A stretch of DNA of 64,000 nt from Hydrogenispora ethanolica (GTDB taxonomy: Bacteria > Bacillota > UBA4882 > UBA8346): contig NZ_SLUN01000017.1 of NCBI RefSeq assembly GCF_004340685.1, positions 57,580 through 121,579 of the forward strand. The letters are read 5' to 3'. The position numbers and the translations under genes were made by a program. Below are positions 10,617-19,553 of this stretch, piece after piece. Below the pieces are notes generated by a model, which made no database searches, was not told where the DNA came from, and worked only from the letters and a program-made list of their open reading frames with translations. Every line of letters begins with the position of its first letter. Positions within the stretch are counted from its first letter, which is position 1.

Positions 10617-10690
10617 CATAGCCCGGCGGCCGCTTTTGGTCCGGGGCGATCGGGGCGGCTCCGTCGCTTCGCCCCGGGGGACGGGCCGGA

Positions 10691-11722
10691 TTAGGGCCGG
10701 ATCCTGGGCAATTTCTGCTCTTGCAACACCTGGTTCAATAGGGTCAGGTCGTAGATATGCCGGAGATCCGGGCGTTTCTTGCCCAGGAATCCCAGTTCGA
10801 AAGCGCTGTTGGCCGCGGCGATCAACGTCTTGGGCAGCGGATCGTAGGTCAGCTCAAACCGGGTGAAGGCCTGGCGGAGGATCTCTTCGGGCAGGGCCTG
10901 GCCGGTGATGTTTTTGAGCTCCTGATTCAACTCCCGCTGGGCCCGGAGCGGAGCGGCGTTGATCCGCTGGGTCAGCCGCACGTGGGCCCGGAGCCATTTT
11001 TTCACCAGATCCGGGTGTTCTTTTAAGAATTTGGCGCTGACAATGATATTGGCCGTCACAAATTTGCCTTTCGGCCAGATGCTTCGCTCATCGAGGAAGA
11101 CGGTGCCGCCGGCCTCGCTCACCAGCCGGCTGACCCAGGGCTCCACCGTCCAGGCGCCGTCGATCTCTTTCTTCCGGAAGAGGGTCAGTTGATCCGGGTT
11201 GGCCACCGGGATCACCTCGACCGTGCCGCCTTTCTCCTTGAGTTTCAAGCGGTGTTTCAAAAGATAAAACCGGAGCGACACATCCTGGGTGTTGCCGAGC
11301 TGCGGCGAGGCCAGCCGTTTCCCGGTCAGTTCGGCCGGACGCTTGACGCCCAGATCGCTCCGGAGCACCAGCGCCGCGCCGCCGCTGGCGGCTCCGGCGA
11401 TGATCCGGAGCAAGATGCCGTCCGTCTTCAGATAGCCGTTCACCGCCGGATTGGGTCCGATATAGGCGAGGTCCAGGTTGCCGGACATCATCGCTTCGAT
11501 CACCGACGGGCCGGCGTTGAAGACATACTGCTCGATCACCGCCTCATCGCCCAGCGCCTTCTGGAACGTGCCGTCCGCCATGCCCAGCACCGCCTGGGCA
11601 TGCGTAATATTGGGGAAATACCCGACCCGGAGCTTCGTCCCGCCCCCGGCGAAAGCCGACGCGCCCAAGCAGACGATGCCCAGCCACAGGAGACCCAGTA
11701 AAAAACCGCATCTTCGCTGCAC
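10691..11722 (-). CDS. SsuA/TauA-like periplasmic-binding protein (NitT/TauT family), orphan
   Basis: A 343-residue secreted binding protein. A GTG start at 11722 is preferred because GGGAGGG stands eight bases before it and it directly opens a signal peptide (CGFLLGLLWLGIVCLGASAF). The mature part has the family markers LRVGYFPNITHAQAVLGMA, GPSVIEAMMSGNLDLAYIGP, the hinge SPQLGNTQDVSLR and DGAWTVEPWVSRL. Such proteins capture sulfonates, taurine, nitrate or pyrimidine precursors for an ABC importer. No permease or ATPase gene lies nearby, so the partner must be encoded elsewhere or the gene is a remnant. Substrate unknown. Confidence 0.85.
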   Translation of the reverse strand: MQRRCGFLLGLLWLGIVCLGASAFAGGGTKLRVGYFPNITHAQAVLGMADGTFQKALGDEAVIEQYVFNAGPSVIEAMMSGNLDLAYIGPNPAVNGYLKTDGILLRIIAGAASGGAALVLRSDLGVKRPAELTGKRLASPQLGNTQDVSLRFYLLKHRLKLKEKGGTVEVIPVANPDQLTLFRKKEIDGAWTVEPWVSRLVSEAGGTVFLDERSIWPKGKFVTANIIVSAKFLKEHPDLVKKWLRAHVRLTQRINAAPLRAQRELNQELKNITGQALPEEILRQAFTRFELTYDPLPKTLIAAANSAFELGFLGKKRPDLRHIYDLTLLNQVLQEQKLPRIRP

Positions 11723-11846
11723 TTGCCATTCCCTCCCGCTCAATTTTTTCTGTGAATATGGTATTCGGGAACCGGGCAAAAGGCACCGGCGCGGCGAAAA
11801 AACCGGGGCGGGAAGAAACGCGACGGGTTTTGAGAGGGATGGGAGC

Positions 11847-11870
11847 AGCTCCGCCGGTCCGGGCGGAGCT
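11847..11870 (+). terminator. hairpin with T-tract after the CheY-like gene
   Basis: AGCTCCGCC / GGCGGAGCT perfect stem followed by CTTTTTC on the + strand. It lies just past the end of the leftward response-regulator gene; the U tract points rightward, so its role for that gene is unclear. Confidence 0.5.
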
Positions 11871-11887
11871 CTTTTTCCGATGAACCG

Positions 11888-12283
11888 TTATGGGGAGAAG
11901 CCGAGCCCGGCGAGGATTTGGGTCAACTTGGCGATGCCGACCGGCTTGGCCACATAACCGTCGCAGCCGATCTCCAATGCCTGGTGAACATGGCCGGTCT
12001 CGGCCAGGGCGGTGATCATCAGGACCTTCGCACGCTTCTCCGGCAGGATCCCTTGCTGGATCTCGAAATTCCGGATCGCCTTCAGGACTTTGACCCCATC
12101 CACCTTGGGCATCATGATGTCCAGACAGATCAGCCGGTACGGCCGGCTCTCCTCCATGGCCAGGGTGAACGCTTCCAGCGCCTCCATGCCGTCGACGACC
12201 TGATCGCAGTCGCCATAGGCGGCCATGAATTGGGCCAGAAACTTCCGGCCGGGGTAATCATCTTCCGCGATTAAGATCCGCAT
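11888..12283 (-). CDS. single-domain response regulator (CheY-like)
   Basis: 131 residues forming one receiver domain: acidic pair Glu7-Asp8-Asp9, phospho-acceptor Asp55 in LICLDIMMPKVDG, Thr/Ala switch MITALAE and the Lys in YVAKPVG. No output domain. Such proteins bind partners such as flagellar motors or act as phosphate relays. GGAGGAAGTTCG precedes the start. The chemoreceptor gene is close (13.0-14.8 kb), but a TetR gene and a promoter lie between, so a direct chemotaxis link is only suggested. The consensus switch residues imply it is functional. Confidence 0.9.
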   Translation of the reverse strand: MRILIAEDDYPGRKFLAQFMAAYGDCDQVVDGMEALEAFTLAMEESRPYRLICLDIMMPKVDGVKVLKAIRNFEIQQGILPEKRAKVLMITALAETGHVHQALEIGCDGYVAKPVGIAKLTQILAGLGFSP

Positions 12284-12370
12284 CGAACTTCCTCCTGAAG
12301 CGGGGGCCGCCAGCGGTTCGCCCTCCCAGATCCGGTCCGGGCGAAAACGCGCGGGGCGGCGCCGGCCAAA

Positions 12371-12964
12371 TCAGCCTGCTTTGGGGGTGAAGCCGTCCAG
12401 GATCATCTCCACCCCGGACAAGACCCGCTCCTGCAGTGAAAAAGAATAATCGCTCAACCGCCATATCAAACAGGTGTAATGAAAAAAGCCGTTCACCACA
12501 TCGGCCAGGCTTTCCGCGTCGATCTCCGCCCGGATCTCGCCCGCCCCTTGCGCCGCTGTCAACAGATCGCGGACAAAGCCGTTGCGGCTGGTCAGGATGG
12601 CATTGACCTTGGCGGCCAGTTCCGGATCGTGCCGTAGCACGTCGAAGGCTTGCAGGATGGCGGTGATCGCCGGATAGTTCTGATAATAGATGGCGAAGGC
12701 TTTGATGACGAAGCGCAACGCCTGCTTGGGCGGGAGCCGCATCAGCTCCGCCGATGCCGCGATATCGGCGTCGAATTGCGAGAAATAATCCAGCACCGCC
12801 ACCAGCAGTTCGTTTTTGCTTTTGAAATGGCGAAAGAGCGTTCCTTCGGATACGCCCTGCCGTTTGGCGAGTTCACGGGTGGAGAGGGCTTGAATGCCCA
12901 TCTCCCCGATGATCTCGACCGCCGTGATGATCAAGGTTTCGCGCCGGGGCAATAAAGACGTCAT
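12371..12964 (-). CDS. TetR/AcrR family transcriptional regulator
   Basis: 197 residues. The N-terminal 50 carry the TetR helix-turn-helix: ALSTRELAKRQGVSEGTLFR followed by HFKSKNELLVAVLDYF, the family signature. The remaining helical domain would bind an unknown ligand and dimerise. A near-consensus promoter and a short palindrome over its -10 box lie directly upstream, inside the end of the chemoreceptor gene, which suggests autoregulation. The next gene on its strand is the CheY-like protein, 87 bases downstream. The regulated target is unknown. Confidence 0.9.
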   Translation of the reverse strand: MTSLLPRRETLIITAVEIIGEMGIQALSTRELAKRQGVSEGTLFRHFKSKNELLVAVLDYFSQFDADIAASAELMRLPPKQALRFVIKAFAIYYQNYPAITAILQAFDVLRHDPELAAKVNAILTSRNGFVRDLLTAAQGAGEIRAEIDAESLADVVNGFFHYTCLIWRLSDYSFSLQERVLSGVEMILDGFTPKAG

Positions 12965-12996
12965 GCTCGCCTCAATGGGAAAAGATTCGCATTTTG

Positions 12997-13029
12997 TCTA
13001 ATTTTAGAATGGAATCTCGCCATTGTCAA
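12997..13029 (-). promoter_or_regulatory. promoter of the tetR-like gene with overlapping palindrome
   Basis: On the minus strand TTGACA (13024-13029), a 17-base spacer and TAAAAT (13001-13006). The palindrome TCTAA-AA-TTAGA (12997-13008) covers the -10 box and is a good candidate operator for the TetR protein encoded just downstream. Confidence 0.65.
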
Positions 13030-14767
13030 TATTCTTGCTCGCAGCGGCCGCCACACCATACTTGCCGAATCCGGCCGGAGCTGCGGCTGGGAGGTTTTCG
13101 GGCGCGGCTTTCCCGTTCCCGGCCGGGGCCGCCGGGCGCTCCGCGGCGTTTTGTTGTTGGTGCATCTTCTCCAGCATCTCCAGGAGTTCGGGCCGGATCT
13201 CCTCCAGTCCGGAACGGCGATTCCGCTGCAAGGTGAATTTGCCCACCTGTTCGCGCAAGAGATTGGCCTGGCCGGAGAGCTCCTCGCTGGAAGCCGCGGT
13301 CTCCTCGGAGGTCGCCGAGTTGGTCTGAACCACCTGGGATACTTGCATCACTCCCTGATTGACCTGGGCGATGCCGGTGGCCTGTTCCCGGCAGGCGATG
13401 GCGATCTCGCCGACCAGGCGCGTTACCTTGCCGACATCGGCCACGATCCGGTCCAGGGCCTCAGCGGTGTTGTTGGCAATCTTGGTGCCGCCCTCGACTT
13501 TTTTGATGGTCCCCTCGATCAGCGCGGTCGTCTCCTTGGCGGCATCGGCCGAACGGGCCGCCAGATTGCGCACTTCCTCCGCCACCACCGCGAAGCCTTT
13601 CCCCTGCTGGCCGGCGCGGGCCGCCTCCACCGCGGCATTCAGCGCCAGGATGTTGGTTTGGAAGGCGATCTCGTCAATCACCTTGATGATCTTGGAGATG
13701 TTGCCGGAGGCCTCGTTGATCTCCTCCATCGCCCGGAGCATCCCGTTCATCTGTTCGTTGCCCTGGGACGCATTGACTTGAGCGGTTTCCGCCAGCTCGT
13801 TGGCTTGGCCGGCATTCTCCGCATTCTGCCGGGTCTGGGAGGAGATCTCCTCGATCACCGCGGAGAGTTCCTCGATGGTGCTGGCCTGTTCGGTCGCGCC
13901 CTGGGACAGCGCCATGCTGGAATCGGAGACCTGCTTGGCGCCGGCGGCGACCTGTTCGGCGGCGGCATTGATGTTCGTCATGACCTCGTTAATGTTGCCG
14001 GCCATGGTCCGGAAGGCCTCCGCCAGCACGCCGATCTCGTCCCGGGATGACACCGCGACCCGCACATTCAGATCGCCCCGGGCGATCTGCTGGGCCCCTT
14101 CCATCAGGCCGCTCACGGGTTTGCTGATGATCCGGGCGATCCAAAGTCCCAAGCCGATCGCAAGAATTATCCCCAGTGCGATGAAGAGAATCATCGTCCA
14201 CTGGGCGCGGCTGGCGACTACTTCATTCTGGCGCGACTTGGCCACCGCCAGCGCCACTTTCATCTCGCCCAGCTTCTCCAGGGACTGGTCGATGGCCACT
14301 GCCAGCGGCGTGGCGTCCCTTAAGGTGGCGAGCGCCTCGTCTTCGCGATTGGAGACTGCCAGCTCGATGATTTTCTCCTGAATCGGCGCGAATTTGGCGT
14401 GCGCCTCGCGAAAACGGGCAATCTCCCGGCTGCCTTTTTCGGTCCGGAGCGTCTTTTCGAAATCACTCAGGGCCGCGGTCAGCTGTTGGTCCGCTTCTTT
14501 AATGGAATCAACATACGCAGTCCGGTCCTTCCGGCCCCGCTCGACGAGGAGATCCCGCAAATTGACCCGGATCCTTTGATAGGCGACCCGGGCGTTCCCG
14601 ATCTGTTCCAAAGGAAGCGTATTCAGCTGATACATCTCGGTGCCCGCGTCGCGGATGGCATTCATGTTCAGAATGCCGGTTACTCCGACGACCCCGGCGA
14701 TCAGCGCGACCAAGACGAATGCGGACAACAGCTTGGTTCCGATCTTCAGATTATGAAACCATTTCAT
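13004..14767 (-). CDS. methyl-accepting chemotaxis protein (4HB-HAMP-MA)
   Basis: 587 residues from the ATG at 14767, which has AAGGAGG 11 bases upstream; longer readings lack a ribosome site. Order of parts: transmembrane helix 1 (about 11-32), a four-helix-bundle ligand domain (about 35-185), transmembrane helix 2 (WTMILFIALGIILAIGLGLW), a HAMP linker (KPVSGLMEGAQQIARGDLNV), and a long signalling coiled coil with the conserved tip DEIAFQTNILALNAAVEAAR. It would sense an extracellular or membrane-level signal and control CheA. The C-terminal tail is Ala/Pro-rich and ends NIDNGEIPF; no clear CheR-binding pentapeptide. No other che genes are in the window. Confidence 0.93.
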   Translation of the reverse strand: MKWFHNLKIGTKLLSAFVLVALIAGVVGVTGILNMNAIRDAGTEMYQLNTLPLEQIGNARVAYQRIRVNLRDLLVERGRKDRTAYVDSIKEADQQLTAALSDFEKTLRTEKGSREIARFREAHAKFAPIQEKIIELAVSNREDEALATLRDATPLAVAIDQSLEKLGEMKVALAVAKSRQNEVVASRAQWTMILFIALGIILAIGLGLWIARIISKPVSGLMEGAQQIARGDLNVRVAVSSRDEIGVLAEAFRTMAGNINEVMTNINAAAEQVAAGAKQVSDSSMALSQGATEQASTIEELSAVIEEISSQTRQNAENAGQANELAETAQVNASQGNEQMNGMLRAMEEINEASGNISKIIKVIDEIAFQTNILALNAAVEAARAGQQGKGFAVVAEEVRNLAARSADAAKETTALIEGTIKKVEGGTKIANNTAEALDRIVADVGKVTRLVGEIAIACREQATGIAQVNQGVMQVSQVVQTNSATSEETAASSEELSGQANLLREQVGKFTLQRNRRSGLEEIRPELLEMLEKMHQQQNAAERPAAPAGNGKAAPENLPAAAPAGFGKYGVAAAASKNIDNGEIPF

Positions 14768-14941
14768 CGTATCGATTCCTCCTTGAATCCTATTCCGGCG
14801 TAAATCTGATCTCCAAGCAAGCATTCGCGGCCGTTTCCAGTCATGGAAGATCCGGAACGATCGATAGGGAATTCTTAAAAGCAGGCGTCGTTTTTCCCAA
14901 TTTTTCCACGAAGCGGAGCGATCGCTCACTTATCTGATTTT

Positions 14942-14969
14942 ATTGTAAGCCAAATTCTGCTATTGTCAA
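14942..14969 (-). promoter_or_regulatory. promoter of the chemoreceptor gene
   Basis: TTGACA (14964-14969), a 16-base spacer and TACAAT (14942-14947) on the minus strand. The transcript would start near 14935 and have a leader of about 165 bases. The leader shows no c-di-GMP riboswitch motif that I could recognise. The rest of the 373-base gap 14768-15140 shows nothing else. Confidence 0.6.
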
Positions 14970-15140
14970 TATTTTTCGTAAACTTGAAGGCGGAAATCTG
15001 CACGAAAGGATGCTTCAAAGAAGAATTTGGATTGGAGCTGGATTTTCTAAAAGAGAGGCTACGGTATAACGAAAAAGGCGGGAGGAAGAGCGGTTGTTGC
15101 CGCGACGAAGCGGGGCCGGGATTCGGGCAATCCGGCGAGG

Positions 15141-15938
15141 TCAGTTCTTATTCAGTCCCTCTTTGAATTCGGAAGGATTGATCCCCACGTACCGCTTGAA
15201 GATGGCGCTGAAATAGCGGTAATCCTGATATCCCACCAGGCCGGCGATCTCGTAAATCTTGACGGTCTTATTCTTTAACAGCTCAATCGCTTTTTTTATC
15301 CGGAAGTAGGTCAAATACTCGATGAAGGTATAATGGGTCTCGGCCTTGAAGATGCGGAAGAGATAGCTCTTGCTGATCTGCAGGTGCTCGGCAACCGCGG
15401 CGATATTGATGTTCTGCTGGTAACGGCCTTTAATATAATCGATGGCTGCCCGGACGTAATATTCCTTGCTGTCGACCTCGTCGTGGAGCAGGTACTCTTT
15501 GAAGAGCATCACCCGGCTTTCCTGGATCGAATCCAGGCCGTCCTGGAGCTTCTGGAGATTCTTTTGCTTGCGGACCTCCTGGACCACCCGGCGGATCACC
15601 TGATGCAATTTTTCGGGATGGATCGGCTTGAGCAAGTAATCCTTGACCCCCAGGCTCACCGCCTGTTGGGCGTATTCGAACTCGCTGTAGCCGGAGATGA
15701 TGATGAATTCGGCCCGGGAGATCTTGCGCAGGCGTTCGATCATCCGCAGTCCGTTCAGGCCGGGCATCCGGATATCGGTGATGACGATGTCCGGCTGCGA
15801 CTGTTTGACCAGGCGCAGCCCTGCCACGCCGTTGACCGCCTCGCCGATCACCTCGCAGCCCAGCTCCTCCCAGGGCGTGGTCAGGATCAGTCCCTTGCGC
15901 ACCAGATTTTCATCTTCGATGACCACTACTTTAAGCAT
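15141..15938 (-). CDS. AraC-type response regulator (YesN family)
   Basis: 265 residues. Receiver domain at 1-120 with Glu8-Asp9, phospho-Asp55 in IVITDIRMPGLNG and Lys in YLLKPIHPEKL. AraC helix-turn-helix pair at about 165-260, with LQISKSYLFRIFKAETH and GLVGYQDYRYFSAIFKRYVG, the typical second-helix consensus. It is the shorter YesN form, without a long middle domain. Its start overlaps the end of the YesM-type kinase by 8 bases, so the two are co-translated. Together they would control the adjoining ABC transporter in response to an external solute. Confidence 0.93.
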   Translation of the reverse strand: MLKVVVIEDENLVRKGLILTTPWEELGCEVIGEAVNGVAGLRLVKQSQPDIVITDIRMPGLNGLRMIERLRKISRAEFIIISGYSEFEYAQQAVSLGVKDYLLKPIHPEKLHQVIRRVVQEVRKQKNLQKLQDGLDSIQESRVMLFKEYLLHDEVDSKEYYVRAAIDYIKGRYQQNINIAAVAEHLQISKSYLFRIFKAETHYTFIEYLTYFRIKKAIELLKNKTVKIYEIAGLVGYQDYRYFSAIFKRYVGINPSEFKEGLNKN

Positions 15939-17676
15939 AGTCTTTCTCTCCTTGAGCCACTGCGGGCAGCCGCAAAATGATCTGAGTGCCCCGGCCTCGC
16001 CGGCTCCGAATGGTCAGGCCGTATTCATTGCCGTAATAGAGCTTGATGCGGCGGTTGACATTGGGGATCCCGATGCTGCTGGAAGCCTGATCGCCCTCGT
16101 TCTCCATCTCCCGGTTCAAGGCCGCCAATTGTTTCTTGGAGATGCCGACGCCGTTGTCGCTGATCTCGAAGACCAGCTCCGCTCCTTCCTGGTAGCCGCG
16201 CACCGTCAAGACCCCCTGGCCCACTTTGCTCTCCAGGCCGTGGATGATGGCGTTCTCCACCAGCGGCTGCAGGATCAGTTTTGGGATCTGGCACTGCTGA
16301 ATGGCGGGATCGACCTCGATTGCGGCGGTAAATTTATCGCTGTAGCGAATCTTCTGAATCCGCAGATAGCTTTGGATAGTCTCCAGACTCTCGGCCACCG
16401 TGGAGAAGTCATTGCCATTGCTGATGCTGTTCCGGAGCAACTGCCCCAGCTCGGTGACGATCACCGAGATCTCGGTGACATGGTTCAACTGGGCCAGCCA
16501 ATTCACGGAGTCCAGGGTATTGTAGAGAAAATGAGGGTTGATCTGGGCCTTCAGCGCCTTGATCTCCGAGTTGCGGACCCGGCGCTGTTTCTCGATGACC
16601 TTGTCGAGCAGATCTTTGATCCGTTCCACCATGCTGTTAAAACTGTTTCCGAGCACGCCCAGTTCGTCGCCGCGCCGGAAATCGACCCGGGCGGCCAGAT
16701 CGCCCTTCTCCACCCGTTTCATGCACGCGACCAGCTCCCGGACCGGCCGGGAGATGCTGCGGGCGATCAACAGGGCCATCGCCAGGCAGATGAGCAGGCT
16801 CGCCAGAGCGCCGGAGAGAATGATCCAGCGGATCAGCCGCCGGTTGGCGAAGACGATCTCCGGCGAAAGCACGCCCACCGTGACCAGGCCGGTCCGGGGC
16901 GAGGTATCGAAGACCAGCAGCCGTTCCCGTTCTTTCCGGGATGGCGGCAGCACTCCCGAAGCTTTGGCCCGAATGACCGCTTGCTGGTTGGAGCGGAAGA
17001 AGGTTCCCTCGCGGCTGGCTTCGGCGAAATCGGCGATGATGTAGAAATTCTGATCCAAAATGACCAGGTCCAGATTGAGATTGGTACTGATCCGGCTGCG
17101 GATCGCCAGGATCTGTTTCTTGGACACCTCAAAGATGAGGTAGCCAATGATCTGGCCCCTGGCTTCCAGAATCGCCTTGGCCAGGCTATAGACGACTGTC
17201 TCGCCTTTGGAGTTGAGGTAGTGATGGCCGTAAATGACCGGCTCCTGTTTGGCGGCGTGGACGGCGCGAAAGATGCCCCAGTTTTGATAGACCGTCGGAT
17301 TATAAATGGCCGGCGGGGTGTTTTTGGCAAAAACCGCCCGACCCTGCGCGCTCAGAACGAAGATGCCGATGTTATGGCGGACTCCGAGGGAGGAGAGCCG
17401 CTGGTAAAGGGATTGGTAGTCGGAGAGCGAATCCTGGAGCACCGCCGAGCGGACGGCCGGATCCCGGCTGAGACTGTCGATGAGCGCTCCCAACTCTTCA
17501 TTGAGGTCGTCGATGCGCTGGCTGATCTGGACGATGCTCTCATAAGCCTGGCGGCTGGCGTCGCCGGTCAGGATCTCGGTCAACAGGCCATAGGCGATCA
17601 CCCCGGTGACGACGAGCGGCACGATAATGATCGCCGTAAAGGAGAGTAACAACTTATAGAAGTAATTCAGCTTCAA
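15931..17676 (-). CDS. sensor histidine kinase (YesM family)
   Basis: About 581 residues from a TTG codon at 17676, chosen because AGAGGA stands upstream and the protein then begins LKLNYFYKLLLSFTAIIIVP, a first membrane helix. An extracellular sensor region follows (about 35-290). Then come a second helix (IILSGALASLLICLAMALLI), HAMP (RPVRELVACMKRVEKGDLAA), and a His-kinase domain with the acceptor in LKAQINPHFLYNTLDSVNWL and N/G boxes LVENAIIHGLESKVGQG and DNGVGISKKQ. The INPHFLYN motif is the hallmark of the YesM/LytS class. Operon with the YesN regulator and the ABC transporter upstream. A further in-frame upstream extension has no ribosome site. Confidence 0.92.
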   Translation of the reverse strand: MKLNYFYKLLLSFTAIIIVPLVVTGVIAYGLLTEILTGDASRQAYESIVQISQRIDDLNEELGALIDSLSRDPAVRSAVLQDSLSDYQSLYQRLSSLGVRHNIGIFVLSAQGRAVFAKNTPPAIYNPTVYQNWGIFRAVHAAKQEPVIYGHHYLNSKGETVVYSLAKAILEARGQIIGYLIFEVSKKQILAIRSRISTNLNLDLVILDQNFYIIADFAEASREGTFFRSNQQAVIRAKASGVLPPSRKERERLLVFDTSPRTGLVTVGVLSPEIVFANRRLIRWIILSGALASLLICLAMALLIARSISRPVRELVACMKRVEKGDLAARVDFRRGDELGVLGNSFNSMVERIKDLLDKVIEKQRRVRNSEIKALKAQINPHFLYNTLDSVNWLAQLNHVTEISVIVTELGQLLRNSISNGNDFSTVAESLETIQSYLRIQKIRYSDKFTAAIEVDPAIQQCQIPKLILQPLVENAIIHGLESKVGQGVLTVRGYQEGAELVFEISDNGVGISKKQLAALNREMENEGDQASSSIGIPNVNRRIKLYYGNEYGLTIRSRRGRGTQIILRLPAVAQGEKDYA

Positions 17677-17864
17677 AAGCGCATCCTCTGCTTCATAGGA
17701 ATTTGGTCGCCGCCGGCGGGCGTTTCGCCCCTCCACCCTATTGTACCGCAAGAACGCCAATGAAGACCATAGTCTAATTTTGGGCCGCCGTCGCTCCGGG
17801 ACGGCGCGGCCGGAATCCCGTCCCAGCCGCGACATCACAGAAACCGCAGTCTACGTTGCCAGTT

Positions 17865-19553
17865 TTATAGCGAGATCTCTTTCCCGCCGGAAAAACGGTA
17901 AAATATCAAGAGGGAGATGATGGTCGTGAAGGTCAGGATCGAGGCCAGCGCGGCCGCGGTTCCGAAACTGTTCCGCACGACCTCGGTATAGATCGCCACG
18001 GAAATGGTGGCGGTCCTGCCGGTATACAGCATCACGCTCGAGCTCAGTTCATTGATGGTCGTCACCCAGCTCAGGATGGCTCCGGAGAAGACGCCGGGCG
18101 CCATCAGCCGGGCGGTGGTTTTGAAGAAAGTCTTCATCGGCGAGACGCCCAGATTGATCGAGGCCTCCTCGATGCTGGGATCGATCTGATACAGGATGGC
18201 GGCGCTGGAACGGATGGTGTAAGGCAATTTCCGGATCACATAGGCCACCACCATGATCATCCAGGTGCCGCTCAATAACAGCGGCGGTTTGTTGAAGGCG
18301 ACCAACAGGGTGATACCGAGCACCGCTCCGGGCACCACGTATGGAAACATGATCAGGATATCCAGCAAGTTGGTGGCCTTGGACTTGCGGCGGACGATCA
18401 CGTACGCCAGGAGCAAGCCGCCCAAAACCATGATGATGATGGCGATCGTTGCGTAGGCATAGGTATTGGCGATATTGCGCGAGAGCTTATACATGATGGT
18501 GGTATAGCTCTCCAGGCTGAATCCGGGCACGAAGATCGGCCCGTTGGTCTTCAAGAAGGAGGTGACGACCACCACGATCTGAGGCAACACCGCCACCAGC
18601 GAAAATGCGAAACAGCAGGCGGTCAAAAGGAGCCGGGGTCCGGCGGATAACGCCTTCACCTCGGGCGGCCGCAGCGCGCTCATGGTGTAATTCTTCCGGC
18701 CGACCACCCATTTTTGCAGCAGCAACACTGCCGTGGCGCAGAGAATGATCAGTACGCTCAAGGTGCTGGCCACCGCGGCGTTGCCGCCGATCTCGCTCAT
18801 GTATTCCTCATAGACCAGCACCGGCAAGACCTTGAAACCTTCGCCGATCAGCATCGGCGTTCCGAAATCCGCCAAGGAACTCATGAAAACCATCAGCGCC
18901 GCGGAGAGGATCGTCGGCAGGATCAGCGGGAAGGTGATGGTCAGCAGCCGTTTCCAACTGGGCATCCCCAGGTTGGCGGCGGCCTCCTCCAGCGAACGGT
19001 CGATGCTGCCGAGCGCGCCCGAGACATACAGGTAGACGAAAGGAGTGAATTTCAGGGTAAAAACCAGGACAATGCCGAGCCAGCCATAGATCGACGGCAG
19101 CTCGATCCCGAAGGTCTGAACCCATTTGGTGATCAGTCCGCTCCGACCCAGCAGCAAGATCCAGGAATAGGCCCCGATGAACGGCGGCGAGAGCAAGGAC
19201 ATGATGATCAGGAGATTGATCAGTTTTTTGCCCCAGACATTAAACCGCGCAGTGATATAAGCCAGGGGCAGGCCCACCAGGCTGGCCAGGATCGTGGCGG
19301 TCACACAGACCGACAGGCTGTTGAACAGCGTCCGGTAATAATAAGGGAGCCGGAAGAAATCGATATAGTGCTCGAACGAGAGCTTCCCCGACTCGGTCAT
19401 GAAACTCCGCAAAACCGTCGAGGAGAAGGGAAAGACCAGGAACAAAGCCAATGTCACAAAGGCGATCCCGATGACCACGGTCCAAAAATCGAGCTTGCGA
19501 CCCCGGCAAAACCGTTGCCAGGAGTTCGCGGTGACCGGTTGGTTGACGCTCAT
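17865..19553 (-). CDS. ABC transporter permease, two fused modules (FbpB/ThiP-like)
   Basis: 562 residues with about 12 membrane helices. Two complete permease modules are joined in one chain, each with its own coupling (EAA) motif: LEEAAANLGMPSWKRLLTIT near residue 180 and IEEASINLGVSPMKTFFKTT near 475. This duplicated form is typical of ferric-iron, thiamine and 2-aminoethylphosphonate importers. It overlaps the ATPase gene upstream by four bases. It lies 188 bases before the YesM kinase start on the same strand. The binding protein of the set is encoded at the top of the cluster. The substrate is uncertain: iron or a small phosphorylated/organic anion. Confidence 0.9.
   Translation of the reverse strand: MSVNQPVTANSWQRFCRGRKLDFWTVVIGIAFVTLALFLVFPFSSTVLRSFMTESGKLSFEHYIDFFRLPYYYRTLFNSLSVCVTATILASLVGLPLAYITARFNVWGKKLINLLIIMSLLSPPFIGAYSWILLLGRSGLITKWVQTFGIELPSIYGWLGIVLVFTLKFTPFVYLYVSGALGSIDRSLEEAAANLGMPSWKRLLTITFPLILPTILSAALMVFMSSLADFGTPMLIGEGFKVLPVLVYEEYMSEIGGNAAVASTLSVLIILCATAVLLLQKWVVGRKNYTMSALRPPEVKALSAGPRLLLTACCFAFSLVAVLPQIVVVVTSFLKTNGPIFVPGFSLESYTTIMYKLSRNIANTYAYATIAIIIMVLGGLLLAYVIVRRKSKATNLLDILIMFPYVVPGAVLGITLLVAFNKPPLLLSGTWMIMVVAYVIRKLPYTIRSSAAILYQIDPSIEEASINLGVSPMKTFFKTTARLMAPGVFSGAILSWVTTINELSSSVMLYTGRTATISVAIYTEVVRNSFGTAAALASILTFTTIISLLIFYRFSGGKEISL

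Noticed and set aside
14768..14935. c-di-GMP riboswitch in the chemoreceptor leader
   Set aside because: The conserved GEMM core and tetraloop were not found in the leader on the minus strand.
15697..17649. Long + strand open frame (650 codons) opposite the YesN/YesM genes
   Set aside because: Lies fully antisense to two well-recognised genes, lacks a ribosome site and reads as low-complexity shadow coding typical of high-GC DNA.
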